NCBI RefSeq assembly: GCF_900157365.1
Contig: NZ_FUEZ01000004.1
Span: 2,405,066-2,469,065 of the forward strand
DNA length: 64,000 nucleotides
Reading direction: 5' to 3'
From: Mycobacterium numidiamassiliense
GTDB taxonomy: Bacteria; Actinomycetota; Actinomycetes; Mycobacteriales; Mycobacteriaceae
A program made the translations under genes and the position numbers. Numbering within the stretch: position 1 is the first letter of the stretch; the number at the start of each line of letters is the position of its first letter. The notes beneath the pieces are model-generated. The model worked only from the letters and a program-made list of their open reading frames with translations, searched no databases and was not told the origin of the DNA. Shown in pieces: positions 53,401 through 61,199 of this stretch.

Positions 53401-53997
53401 CTGCACGGCGGCACCTCGCTGGCCGGATATGTTGTGCCACAAAGGCCGATCGCCGACAATACCGAGAAGGCGGCCTTTGCGATCGCGGTGCGCACCGCGA
53501 TCGCGGGTACGCTGCCCGGATACATGATTCCCTCGTCGCTGACCGTGCTCGACGCGCTGCCCAAGACGGAGTCGGGCAAGCTGAATCGTCCCGGCCTGCC
53601 GCGGCCTGCGGTGAGCACCAGCGGTCAGATCGAACCGACGCGCACCGACACCGAAGGCGCACTGGCCAAGGTGTTCGCCGAACTGTTGTCGACTCCCGAG
53701 GTCGGGCGGTCCGACGACTTCTTCGCCCTCGGCGGCGACAGCATCTTGTCGGTGCAATTGGCGGCGCGGGCCCGCGCGGCCGGCCTCGCCGTGAGCCCTC
53801 GGATGATCTTCGAGAAACCGACCGTGCGGGAGCTGGCGGCCGCGCTGGATGCGCTGGACGGCACCCAAGCCGACATCGAGGGGTCCGACGGGCACGCCGA
53901 TACCCGGTTCGAGCCGATGACCACATCGGGATTGTCGCCCGCGGATCTGGCTGCGGTGACCGAGCTTTGGTCATCGTCGCGCGACGGTACGGCATGA
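47422..53997 (+). CDS. mbtE: nonribosomal peptide synthetase MbtE, two modules (C-A-PCP-C-A-PCP)
   Basis: 2191 residues from GTG 47422 (GGAG upstream). Module 1: C (HHIAWDDGS near 176-184), A1 (YTSGSTGLPKG near 630-640; FDVS near 675 with the amino-acid-binding Asp; YGPTE near 770; Lys in HGKIDRAAL near 966), PCP1 (GGHSLVATK near 1020). Module 2: C2 (HHIASDHWS near 1213-1221), A2 (FTSGSTGKPKG near 1712-1722; GSTE near 1855; Lys in SGKLNRPG near 2052), PCP2 (GGDSILSVQ near 2104). Module 1 should add the acylated N-hydroxylysine. A2 has FLEGG where FDxS is usual, so it lacks the Asp that binds the alpha-amino group. M. tuberculosis MbtE is about 1,680 aa, roughly one A domain shorter. Confidence 0.94.
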   Translation: MTEISGAGARLDEQRLELLRRKIAERGLARPAGGSAVATLDGPRVSAGQHRMWFVQSVDPDGALLNICVSYRITGAVDVVRLREAVDAVAARHAVLHTTFDVDDEGDPRPVVRAELRPHWAEHDLSELTDQSRRLRLDVLAQRDFGRPFDLAKDSPLRVTAARLSADEVMLLITAHHIAWDDGSWAPFFADLTRAYADPEDFAAAPTVPAPVADSDEAARRDADLEFWRPLITDLPEPLELPGPNGSVVPSTWRAQRATAQLPASTVDRAAALAREMGATPYMVLMAAFGALVHRYTGSTDFLIAAPVLNRGVGTEDAIGYHGNTVVIRLRPQSHQTFRDLLTQTRDSAVGAFAHSRADLDWLVRESNPDRRHGADRMTRVSFGQRDADGAGFCPPGVRCERGELRGHFNQLPLSFMVELTRSPHGISGGLVEAEYLVEVLDRELVKQLLRHYAVLLDSALANPDAALSACALMDDDDAEWLRGMSTGEEFTTEAATLPALVKRRAALSPDAVAVVYEGREYTYREIDEESNRVMHWLIEQGIGTEDRVAVLLDKSPELVITGLGILKAGAVYLPVDPTYPEDRVTFILEDADAKLVLREPISSLKDYPVNEPAALIRPLGPQNTAYLIYTSGSTGLPKGVPVSHAPIAEYFVWFGDEYKVDETDRLLQVASPSFDVSMGEIFGTLICGARLVIPRPDGLRDIGYLTELLRREGITSMHFVPSLLGLFLSLPGVKQWRTLRRVPIGGEALPGEIADKFHATFDALLYNFYGPTETVVNCTSYPVQGAQGARVVPIGRPKINTQVYLLDDALQPVPVGVIGEIYVGGTHVAHGYHRRPGLTAERFVADPFTPGARLYRSGDLARRNAEGDIEFVGRADEQVKIRGFRIELGEIAAAISVDPSVGQAVVLAVDLPGLGKSLVGYVTPADGGSTETIEVERIRARVAAALPDYMTPAAYVVLDEIPITAHGKIDRAALPEPEIAAGAEYRDPTTPTERRIAALFSGLLGHDRVGVDDSFFDLGGHSLVATKLVAAIRSDCGVEVGIRDIFELGTVALLAERVDQLRSGELAPSRPKLIATAHDEPLPLSSSQLRSWFAYRVEGPSWVNNIPFAAKLSGPWDVDALIAAAGDVVARHEILRTSYVEIDGVPYQVVNPAGELTVRREAWDGAHSDSETWLKERLDAERRYCFELDSEGPIRVAVFDTGAEHALSLVVHHIASDHWSAGVLFADVIAAYRARRAGEAPSWAPLRVQYADYAAWQGAFLGDSGGQESAVATEQREYWTSQLAGLAEDTGLRPDFPRQPVPSGEGESVDFRIDAATRTKLAELCRELGITEFMLLQAAVAVVLHKAGGGVDIPLGTPVAGRTEAELEQLIGFFVNILVLRNDLSGNPTLRDVLSRARETALAAYAHQDLPFDRVVDSVSPVRSLSRNPLFQVVVHVRDHLPATRVIDAAPEAGGQDTVCTSLDPTFDMAHADLSVNFFGTDGSDDTGYNCAVIFRTELYRRATIERLAGWLTRIVTEFADNVDQTLRDVRLIDTDQQRRLVADWSRGAAAPHDRPCTIPEVLAPSRGWGADRIAVRCGDEEIDYPALHRRSDNLAALLVRHGVGPGSLVGLSMRRSIDLVVALVAIVKAGGGYFPIDPGYPLARKEFMLDDVVPPVVLATVEALDTMPEVLGVAVLSLDDPRVRAAVENSDADPLELPLPDPDDPMYLVFTSGSTGKPKGAVGTHRSMSARLDWQLRHYRPRARDIRLAQASITFLEGGMEMLAGLAAGATMILADDTELRDPEALVALMNRHSVAQVTAVPSLVSALVDTEAGAVRSLSRLVCGGEPVSTSLLQRLVAACADGDTELLNNIGSTETSGAVSRGRLRLPNPLVGKPLPGAEAYLLDDGLRPVPVGVVGELYYAGDQLARGYWKRPSLTASRFVANPFAAEPGSRLYRSGDLARWTEDGQLEFVGRADHQVQVRGFRVELAEVEAALAAADGVAAAAARTWDLHGGTSLAGYVVPQRPIADNTEKAAFAIAVRTAIAGTLPGYMIPSSLTVLDALPKTESGKLNRPGLPRPAVSTSGQIEPTRTDTEGALAKVFAELLSTPEVGRSDDFFALGGDSILSVQLAARARAAGLAVSPRMIFEKPTVRELAAALDALDGTQADIEGSDGHADTRFEPMTTSGLSPADLAAVTELWSSSRDGTA

Positions 53998-56900
53998 CCG
54001 CTGCCAGAACCGATACCCCGCCGGGTATCGAGGATGTGATGGCGCTGAGCCCCCTGCAGGAGGGCCTGTATTCGCTGACCACTCTCGCCGAGTTCGCCGA
54101 AGGCGAGTCGGCCGACGACCCGTATCTGATCGGCATGGCCGCCGACATCTCCGGTGTCCTCGACGTCGACCTGTTACGCGATTGCGCGACAAAGATGTTG
54201 ACCCGACATCCGAACCTGCGGGCCAGCTTCTTCAGCCGGGGTATTGCGCGCCCGGTGCAGATCGTGCCGTCCCGGGTCGAGCTGCCTTGGCGGGCCGTCA
54301 CCGCCGCACCCGAGGAGGTGACGGCGCTGGAGGCGGGCGAACGCCAGCGGCCGTTCGATCTGGAGCGCGGCCCGGCGATTCGCTTCCTGCTCATCGAATT
54401 GCCGCATGCCCAATGGCGTTTGGTGCTGACCGCCCATCACATCGTGATCGACGGGTGGTCGTTACCGGTGTTCGTCAACGAGATGATGATCCTGTATCAA
54501 GCGGGCGGCGATCCGTCGGCGCTGCCCGTCGCTCCGCGACCGTACCGCGACTACATCGGCTGGCTGGCCGGTCGCGAGCCGGCGGCCAGCGAACTCATCT
54601 GGCGCGAGCACCTCGCGGGTCTGGCCGGCCCCACCCTGCTCTCGGCGTCGCTGGGCTCGGCCGACGCGGTCGAGGGACGACAACAGGCGTTGCCGCGCAG
54701 CACCGAATTGCGCGTAACGGCCGAGGCAACCGGCCGGCTCGTCGACGGTGCCCGATCACGGGGCGTCACCGTCAACACCCTGATGCAAATGGCCTGGGCG
54801 CTGGTGCTGTCCCGGCTGACCGACACCCACGACGTGGTATTCGGGGTCACGGTGTCGGGCCGGCCCGCCGAATTGACCGGCGTGGAAACCATGATCGGCC
54901 TGTTCATCAACACCGTGCCGATGCGGGTGCGCCTCGATCCGGCTCGCAGCGCCGGGGAGCAATGCCGCGACGTGCAACGCAACGCCGCGCTGCTGCGGGA
55001 GCACAGTTATCTCGGGCACGCACAACTGCGGGCGCTGGGCGGGGTCGGGGAGATGTTCGACACCCTGCTGGTCTACGAGAACTTCCCACTCGACGGTCTG
55101 GCCGCCAACGGGGAATTCAGCGCTGCCGGTGCGACATTCAAGCCGCACGCCCTGCAGAGCTTGTCCCATTTCCCCGTCGCGGTCGCGGCGCACATGGCCG
55201 CCGGCGAACTGGTGGTGCTGGTCGAGGTGATCGACGGTGCGCTGGGTGCCACGTCACCGCTGACCCTCGGGCAGCGGGTAGTGGCCACCGCGGAGCGGCT
55301 ACTGCGGGACTGGGATCGACCGCTTCGCGCCATCAGCGTCCTCTTCGACGGCGAGCAGATCCCGCTGCGCACGGCGCGCACACTCACACCGTCGGCAACG
55401 GACGGCTTCCACACCCGAGTCGCCGAGGTTGCGGCCAGGACACCGGACAACACCGCGGTCAGCTGGGTGGGCGGCACGCTGAGCTACCGCGAGCTGGACT
55501 CCCGCGCCAACGGACTCGCCGCCCAGCTCGCCGCTCGCGGCGTCAAGGCCGAAACCCCGGTCGCGATACGACTTTGCCGGGGCCCCGACTACATCGTCGC
55601 CATGCTGGCGGTGCTCAAAGCCGGCGGTATGTGCGTGCCGATGGAGCCGGCGATGCCCGCAGAGCGGGTGGCGTCGATTCTGCGCCAGACGGGTGCGTCG
55701 ATCATTGTCGACGAGGAACTGGTGGCCGCCGGCCGACAACACGACTTCCACCCGGTCGACGTGGCGCCGGGGCAGGCGGCCTACGTCGTGTTCACCTCGG
55801 GAACGACCGGAGAACCCAAGGGCGTCATAGGAACTCACGCTGCGCTCGGTGCCTACGCCGACGATCATCTGGACGCCGTGTTGCGGCCCGCGGCCGCCCA
55901 TTTGGGCCGACCGCTGCGGATCGCGCACGCGTGGTCGTTCGCGTTCGACGCGGCCTGGCAGCCATTGGTGGCGCTCCTCGACGGCCACCGGGTGCACGTC
56001 GTCGACGAATCCACGCAGACCGACGCCGAAGCACTGACGACCGCGATCGCCGACCACGGCGTCGACATGATCGACACAACGCCATCGATGTTTACCCAAC
56101 TCGCCGCATGCGGTCTGCTGACCACGGTTCCACTGGCGGTTCTGGCACTGGGCGGGGAAGCGATCGGCCCGTCCGCGTGGGCGCTGATCCGCTCCGAGTG
56201 CGGACGCACGGGGTTGACGGCCCACAACTGCTACGGACCCACCGAGGCCACCGTCGAGGCGGTGGTAGCGGCCATCGCCGACTACGACGAGCCGTCGATC
56301 GGGCGACCGACCGGGCCCACCCGCGCCTACGTGCTGGACTCCGCGCTGCGTCCGGTGCCGTGCGGTGCGACCGGCGAACTCTACCTGTCCGGCGCCCAGC
56401 TGGCCCGCGGATATCTTGGTCGCGCCGCCGAGACTGGCCACCGATTCATCGCCGATCCGTTCGCGGATGGTGAAAGAATGTACCGCACAGGCGATTTGGT
56501 GCGGCGAGGCTCGGACGCCTCGCTGCAGTTCGTCGGCCGCGCGGATGCGCAGGTGAAGATTCGCGGCTACCGGGTCGAGCCGGGCGAGATCGCCGCCGCG
56601 CTCGAATCGCATCCCTCCGTTCGGCACGCCGGTGTGCTGGTGCGGCAGCCCCATGGGGCCGCGCGGCTGACCGCCTATGTCGTCGTCGATGCGGCGGCGC
56701 AGACCCCGTCGGCCGCGGAGCTGCGCGGCATGCTGGGATCCCGGCTGCCGCGCTACATGATTCCGCATCGCATCGTCACCGTCGATGAGATCCCGCTGAC
56801 CGCCAACGGCAAGCTCGACGAAGCCGCGCTGGCCACCTTCGACGCCGTCGAAGCCACCGCGGCCGCGTGCGAACCCGAGACGGCCACCGAATCCGCACTG

Positions 56901-58439
56901 GCCGAAGTGCTTTCCGAGCTGCTGCATCTGGGGGCACCCGCTGGCGGGGGACCCCGGGTCGATGTCGCCGCCGACTTCCTGCAGCTGGGTGTGGACAGCA
57001 TCATGGCGCTCTCGGTGGTGCAGGCCGCGCGTGCCCGGGGAATTGCGTTGCGTGCCAGGCTCGTTCTCGAATGCGCCAACATCCGCGAGCTGGCCGAAGC
57101 CATCGACTCCGAGGCCGTGGTCGCTGCCCGGGACGACGAGGAGAGCACCGGGCCGATGCCGTTGCTGCCCAACGGCCGCTGGCTCTACGAATACGGCGAG
57201 CCGCGTCGGCTCGCGCAGACCGAAGCCATCCGGCTGCCCGAGACCGTCAGCCGCGAGCATCTGTACGCCGCGCTAGCCGGCGTAGTCGAGGCGCACGAGA
57301 CGCTGCACAGTCGGCTGGACCGCGCGGCCATGGTCCTTATTCCGGTGCCGCCCGCGCAGGTGCTCGCCGACGTCCTCACCGAGGTGCCGGCCGGCGACGA
57401 CCTGCAGGCAACCGTGCCCGGGCACGTCGCGCAGGCCGTCGAGCGCCTGGACCCCGAACGCGCAAAGCTACTGACCGCGACATGGCTTCGGCCCGCGACA
57501 GGGCCCAGCGTGTTGCTGCTGGCCGCACACGTACTGGCGATGGATCCGGCGTCGTGGCGAGTGGTTCTCGGCGAGTTGGACGGGGCGCTGCAGGCCTTGG
57601 CCACCGGCCACGCGCCCGCACCGATTCGCGAGCACACCAGCTATCGGCGTTGGGCCGCAGCACTTTTCGAGCGAGCCGATCGGCTGGACACCGAGCAATT
57701 CTGGACCGCCCAGCTCGAGGGCGACGATCCGGACCTCGGCGCGCGGCGGCTCGACCCGGCCCGCGACCGGGCTCGCGATCTGATCGTGCGCATGGTCGCT
57801 GCCGACGCCGACGTCACTCGCCGGCTCCTGGATTCCGGTCTGCCGCTGCCCACTCTGTTGATCGCCGCCACCGCGACGATGGTCACGCGATGGCGGCGAT
57901 CCCGCGGCCAGGCCACGCCGCCGCCGCTGCTGGCGCTCGAAACGCACGGCCGCGCAGACAGTTTGGTGGACGTGCCGGGCGCATACACCATCGACACCGG
58001 CGACACGGTCGGACTGCTCAGCTCCATGTATCCGGTGCGGGTGGATTCGGCCGACCCGCGGCGCGTGGCGGAGCGGCTCGCCGCGATCCCCGGTGACGGA
58101 CTCGACTACGGGCTGCTGCGCTACCTGCGGGCCGACACCGCGGCACGCCTGGCCCAATTCCCCGGCCCGCAGCTGTTGCTGAATTATTTGGGTGCCGCAC
58201 ACACGGGCGGCGGGACCACGCTGACGCCGTCGCGCGAGCTCCTCGCCGGGGTATCGCCGCAGCCGGAGCCGGACCTGGCGGTGCGCCATGAGCTCACCAT
58301 CATGGCCGCCGTGCTGCCCCACGATGGGCAGCGGGTTCTGGCCGCGCAGTGGCGGGCGCCGGCCGACATTCTTGACGACGCGGATATCGCTGCGTTGCAA
58401 CAACTGTGGGTTGAATCCCTGCGGGAGATGGTGAAATGA
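53994..58439 (+). CDS. mbtF: nonribosomal peptide synthetase MbtF (C-A-PCP-terminal C)
   Basis: 1481 residues. C domain (HHIVIDGWS near 147-155), A domain (FTSGTTGEPKG near 600-610; FDAAW near 648 with the conserved Asp; YGPTE near 747; Lys in NGKLDEAAL near 938), PCP (LGVDSIMAL near 999-1007) and a terminal condensation-like domain (about 1045-1481) whose motif reads AHVLAMDPASW (near 1178) instead of HHxxxDG. The last domain is the likely cyclase that closes the second hydroxylysine into the caprolactam and releases mycobactin. ATG at 53994 overlaps the mbtE stop and the gene ends overlapping mbtG. Confidence 0.94.
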   Translation: MTAARTDTPPGIEDVMALSPLQEGLYSLTTLAEFAEGESADDPYLIGMAADISGVLDVDLLRDCATKMLTRHPNLRASFFSRGIARPVQIVPSRVELPWRAVTAAPEEVTALEAGERQRPFDLERGPAIRFLLIELPHAQWRLVLTAHHIVIDGWSLPVFVNEMMILYQAGGDPSALPVAPRPYRDYIGWLAGREPAASELIWREHLAGLAGPTLLSASLGSADAVEGRQQALPRSTELRVTAEATGRLVDGARSRGVTVNTLMQMAWALVLSRLTDTHDVVFGVTVSGRPAELTGVETMIGLFINTVPMRVRLDPARSAGEQCRDVQRNAALLREHSYLGHAQLRALGGVGEMFDTLLVYENFPLDGLAANGEFSAAGATFKPHALQSLSHFPVAVAAHMAAGELVVLVEVIDGALGATSPLTLGQRVVATAERLLRDWDRPLRAISVLFDGEQIPLRTARTLTPSATDGFHTRVAEVAARTPDNTAVSWVGGTLSYRELDSRANGLAAQLAARGVKAETPVAIRLCRGPDYIVAMLAVLKAGGMCVPMEPAMPAERVASILRQTGASIIVDEELVAAGRQHDFHPVDVAPGQAAYVVFTSGTTGEPKGVIGTHAALGAYADDHLDAVLRPAAAHLGRPLRIAHAWSFAFDAAWQPLVALLDGHRVHVVDESTQTDAEALTTAIADHGVDMIDTTPSMFTQLAACGLLTTVPLAVLALGGEAIGPSAWALIRSECGRTGLTAHNCYGPTEATVEAVVAAIADYDEPSIGRPTGPTRAYVLDSALRPVPCGATGELYLSGAQLARGYLGRAAETGHRFIADPFADGERMYRTGDLVRRGSDASLQFVGRADAQVKIRGYRVEPGEIAAALESHPSVRHAGVLVRQPHGAARLTAYVVVDAAAQTPSAAELRGMLGSRLPRYMIPHRIVTVDEIPLTANGKLDEAALATFDAVEATAAACEPETATESALAEVLSELLHLGAPAGGGPRVDVAADFLQLGVDSIMALSVVQAARARGIALRARLVLECANIRELAEAIDSEAVVAARDDEESTGPMPLLPNGRWLYEYGEPRRLAQTEAIRLPETVSREHLYAALAGVVEAHETLHSRLDRAAMVLIPVPPAQVLADVLTEVPAGDDLQATVPGHVAQAVERLDPERAKLLTATWLRPATGPSVLLLAAHVLAMDPASWRVVLGELDGALQALATGHAPAPIREHTSYRRWAAALFERADRLDTEQFWTAQLEGDDPDLGARRLDPARDRARDLIVRMVAADADVTRRLLDSGLPLPTLLIAATATMVTRWRRSRGQATPPPLLALETHGRADSLVDVPGAYTIDTGDTVGLLSSMYPVRVDSADPRRVAERLAAIPGDGLDYGLLRYLRADTAARLAQFPGPQLLLNYLGAAHTGGGTTLTPSRELLAGVSPQPEPDLAVRHELTIMAAVLPHDGQRVLAAQWRAPADILDDADIAALQQLWVESLREMVK

Positions 58440-59716
58440 GCACACTTGCGGTCCTCGGAGCCGGCGTCAAGGCGGTGGCGGTGGCGGCCAAGGCATCGGT
58501 ACTGCGCGACATGGGTGTCGATGCGCCCGAGGTCATCGCCGTCGAGCGCACCGGGGTTGGGGCCAACTGGCAGGCGAGCGGCGGCTGGACCGACGGGGCG
58601 CACCGGCTGGGCACCAGCCCGGAAAAAGACGTCGGTTTTCCCTACCGGTCGTCCTTGGTGCCGCGCCGCAACGCCGAACTCGACGAGCGGATGACGCGGT
58701 ACAGCTGGCAGTCCTATCTGATCGCGAATTCCATGTTCGCCCAGTGGATTGACCGGGGCCGCCCGGCGCCGCCGCATCGCGGATGGAGCCAATACCTGGC
58801 CTGGGTCGCCGACCACGTTGGCATGAAGGTGGTGCACGGCGAGGTCGACGGGCTGTCGGTGACCGGCGATCGCTGGGCGCTGCACACCGACGAATCCACT
58901 GTGCACGCAGACGCTTTGATGATTACCGGGCCAGGCCAAGCCGAAAAATCCTTGCTGCCCGGAAACCCGCGGGTGCTGTCGATCGCGCAGTTCTGGGATC
59001 GTGCCGCCGGCCACGACCGCATCACCGCCGAGCGGGTAGCGGTTATCGGCGGCGGCGAGACGGCCGCATCGATGCTCAATGAGCTTTTCCGGCACCGGGT
59101 TTCGACGATCACCGTGATCTCGCCCCAGGTGACGCTGTTCACCCGCGGGGAGGGCTTTTTCGAGAACTCGCTGTTCTCCGACCCCACCGACTGGACCGCC
59201 CTGACTCTGCAAGAACGTCGCGACGCGCTGGCCCGCACCGATCGCGGGGTATTCTCCGCCACCGTGCAAGAAGCCCTGCTGGCCGACGACCGCATCCACC
59301 ACCTGCGCGGCCGGGTCGCCCACGCGGTGGGCCGGGACGGTCAGATCCGGCTGACGCTGTCCACCAACCGGGGGAGCGAGAACCTGGAGACGGTGCACGG
59401 CTTCGATCTCGTCATCGACGGCTCCGGTGCCGACCCGCTGTGGTTCACGTCGTTGTTCAGCCAGGACGCGCTAGACCTGCTCGAGCTGGGGCTGGGCGGC
59501 CCGCTGACCGCTGATCGCCTGCAGGAATCGATCGGGTATGACCTGGCCGTCACCGACGTCAACCCCAAGCTGTTCCTGCCGAACCTGTCCGGACTGACGC
59601 AGGGGCCCGGATTTCCCAACCTAAGCTGTCTCGGGCTGCTGTCGGACCGGGTGCTCGGCTCCGCGGCCGGCCCGGCGAATGTATCGAGGTACCAAACCAT
59701 GATGGAGAAGCGATGA
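58436..59716 (+). CDS. mbtG: lysine N6-hydroxylase (mycobactin) MbtG
   Basis: 426 residues of the flavin-dependent N-hydroxylating monooxygenase family: N-terminal FAD motif VLGAGVKAVAVAAKA (about 6-20), RTGVGANWQASGGWTDG (about 38-54), NADPH motif VIGGGETAASM (about 202-212) and the late DLVIDGSGADP. It hydroxylates the lysine side chains (acylated lysine or mycobactin precursor), forming the hydroxamate iron ligands. ATG at 58436 overlaps the mbtF stop (ATGA) and its end overlaps mbtH. Confidence 0.95.
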   Translation: MSTLAVLGAGVKAVAVAAKASVLRDMGVDAPEVIAVERTGVGANWQASGGWTDGAHRLGTSPEKDVGFPYRSSLVPRRNAELDERMTRYSWQSYLIANSMFAQWIDRGRPAPPHRGWSQYLAWVADHVGMKVVHGEVDGLSVTGDRWALHTDESTVHADALMITGPGQAEKSLLPGNPRVLSIAQFWDRAAGHDRITAERVAVIGGGETAASMLNELFRHRVSTITVISPQVTLFTRGEGFFENSLFSDPTDWTALTLQERRDALARTDRGVFSATVQEALLADDRIHHLRGRVAHAVGRDGQIRLTLSTNRGSENLETVHGFDLVIDGSGADPLWFTSLFSQDALDLLELGLGGPLTADRLQESIGYDLAVTDVNPKLFLPNLSGLTQGPGFPNLSCLGLLSDRVLGSAAGPANVSRYQTMMEKR

Positions 59717-59940
59717 GCATCAACCCGTTCGATGACGAGAACGGCACGTTTTTTGTGCTGGTCAACGACGAGGAGCAGCACAGCCTCTGGCCCACGTTCA
59801 GCGACGTTCCGGCCGGGTGGCGGGTGGTGTACGGCGAGGCGTCGCGCGCGGAGTGCCTGGAGTATGCCGAGAAGAATTGGCCCGATATCCGGCCGAAAAG
59901 CCTGCGTGACTCGCTAAGTAAGCGCCAGGGGGCCGACTAG
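59713..59940 (+). CDS. mbtH: MbtH, A-domain chaperone
   Basis: 75 residues, founder member of the MbtH-like family: NPFDDENGTFFVLVNDEEQHSLWP then PAGW and, near the end, NWPDIRP (family consensus WTDxRP; here Pro replaces Thr). The protein binds NRPS adenylation domains and is needed for their solubility and activity. ATG at 59713 overlaps the mbtG stop. It ends the mbt operon; a nested inverted repeat follows it. Confidence 0.96.
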   Translation: MSINPFDDENGTFFVLVNDEEQHSLWPTFSDVPAGWRVVYGEASRAECLEYAEKNWPDIRPKSLRDSLSKRQGAD

Positions 59941-59947
59941 CTGTACT

Positions 59948-59983
59948 GCCCAGGCCGACTAGCCGGCGGCCAAAATTCTGGGC
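59948..59983 (+). terminator. nested inverted repeat after mbtH, possible terminator
   Basis: Outer arms GCCCAG (59948-59953) and CTGGGC (59978-59983) enclose an inner GGCCG/CGGCC pair (59953-59957 with 59967-59971). Position just after the last operon gene suggests transcription termination. There is no T-run, which is common for mycobacterial terminators but makes the call uncertain. Confidence 0.4.
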
Positions 59984-60120
59984 TGTTACATAGGTTACGC
60001 ACAGATTAGCCAGGTCAATCCCACGTAGCATCTGTCACAGGGTGCACAATTGCACCAGCTACACCATGCGATGGCGTCGGGCGACTGTCCGTCACGTCCA
60101 TGGCTATTGAAGGGGAAACC

Positions 60121-60642
60121 ATGAGATCCGTGAAAGCCGTTGCCACCGGACTAGCAGCTTTGGGCGCCATCGGCGCAGCAGCCATCGGAATGACGTCGAT
60201 CGCGGCGACCGCGGGTGCGACGCCAGTGCGGCCGGCCGCGTTCGGCGCGCCGCTTCCGCAAGACCCGCCGCCGGCGCCCGCTCCGGCCCCCGGCGCCAAC
60301 GTCCCGACCCCGGACCAGCTGACGGGTGTGCTCAACAGCCTCGCCGACCCCAGCGTTCCGTTCGCGAACAAGAGCAATCTGGTCGAGGGTGGCATCAGCG
60401 GGACCCAGGCACACCTCGCCGACCACGAGTTCAAGAAGGCTGCCGACAAGGGGGACTTCCCGTTGTCGTTCAACATCAGCAACATTCAACCGGGCGCCGC
60501 GGGTTCCGTGACGGCCGATGTTGTGGTCTCGGGCCCGAGAATCACGACCCCGGTGACGCAGAACCTCACGTTCATCAACCAGGGCGGGTGGGTGCTGTCG
60601 CGCGCGTCGGCGATGCAGCTCATCCAAGCCGCGGGCCACTGA
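60121..60642 (+). CDS. cfp2: Cfp2/MTB12-type secreted low-molecular-weight antigen
   Basis: 173 residues: Sec signal peptide (about 1-40, MRSVKAVATGLAALGAIGAAAIG...ATAGA), a Pro-rich linker (PLPQDPPPAPAPAPGANVPTP, about 43-63) and a ~105-residue NTF2-like domain ending GGWVLSRASAMQLIQAAGH. The M. tuberculosis counterpart is an abundant culture-filtrate T-cell antigen of unknown function. ATG at 60121 follows GAAGGGGAAACC, identical in layout to the next gene's start region; the upstream ATG at 60100 lacks such a signal. It sits after mbtH, as Rv2376c does. Confidence 0.9.
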   Translation: MRSVKAVATGLAALGAIGAAAIGMTSIAATAGATPVRPAAFGAPLPQDPPPAPAPAPGANVPTPDQLTGVLNSLADPSVPFANKSNLVEGGISGTQAHLADHEFKKAADKGDFPLSFNISNIQPGAAGSVTADVVVSGPRITTPVTQNLTFINQGGWVLSRASAMQLIQAAGH

Positions 60643-60680
60643 TCCGCATCCGGTACGTTCACAGCATCGAAGGGGGAACC

Positions 60681-61199
60681 ATGAAATCCGTAGTTATCAG
60701 CGCGGCCGCGCTGGCTGTCATCGGCGGCGCAGCCGCAGGCATCGCCGCGGTCGCGGCGCCGACCGCCCAGGTGCAATTGGCCGCGGTCGGCGGGCCGCTT
60801 CCGCAGGAGCCGCCGCCTCCTCCGGCCCCGGCGCCGGTGGGACAGGGGCTGCCGACCCCGGAGCAGCTGAGCAACCTCTGCATCCAGGCCACCGACCCCG
60901 GTACGGGCTACTCCACGAAGACCGGCCTGGTTGAAAACGGCATCAATCCCGACGAGGGCCACGTAGCCGACCACGATCTGCGCAAGGCCTACCGGAACGG
61001 GAACTTCCCGGAGACGTTCACCGTGACGAACATCGTGCCGGCCGGCCCGAACACGGCCGCCGCCCAGGTCGCCATCGGGGGACCGAAGTTCGCGGGACCG
61101 GTCACCAAGCAATTGGTGTTCGTCCAACAGGGCGGCAACTGGGTGCTGCAGCACGACGCCGCGATCGCCCTGATTCAGGCGGCGGCGGCGACGGGCTAG
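60681..61199 (+). CDS. second Cfp2/MTB12-type secreted protein (tandem paralogue)
   Basis: 172 residues with the same plan as the gene 38 bases upstream: signal peptide MKSVVISAAALAVIGGAAAG..., Pro-rich linker PLPQEPPPPPAPAPVGQGLPTP, then an NTF2-like domain with the shared landmarks VADHDLRKA, NGNFPETFTVTNI and GGNWVLQHDAAIALIQAA. Similarity by eye is moderate, so the duplication is old or fast-evolving. Start at ATG 60681 after GAAGGGGGAACC. M. tuberculosis has a single gene here. Its TAG overlaps the stop of the convergent sigma-factor gene in a shared CTAG. Confidence 0.87.
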   Translation: MKSVVISAAALAVIGGAAAGIAAVAAPTAQVQLAAVGGPLPQEPPPPPAPAPVGQGLPTPEQLSNLCIQATDPGTGYSTKTGLVENGINPDEGHVADHDLRKAYRNGNFPETFTVTNIVPAGPNTAAAQVAIGGPKFAGPVTKQLVFVQQGGNWVLQHDAAIALIQAAAATG

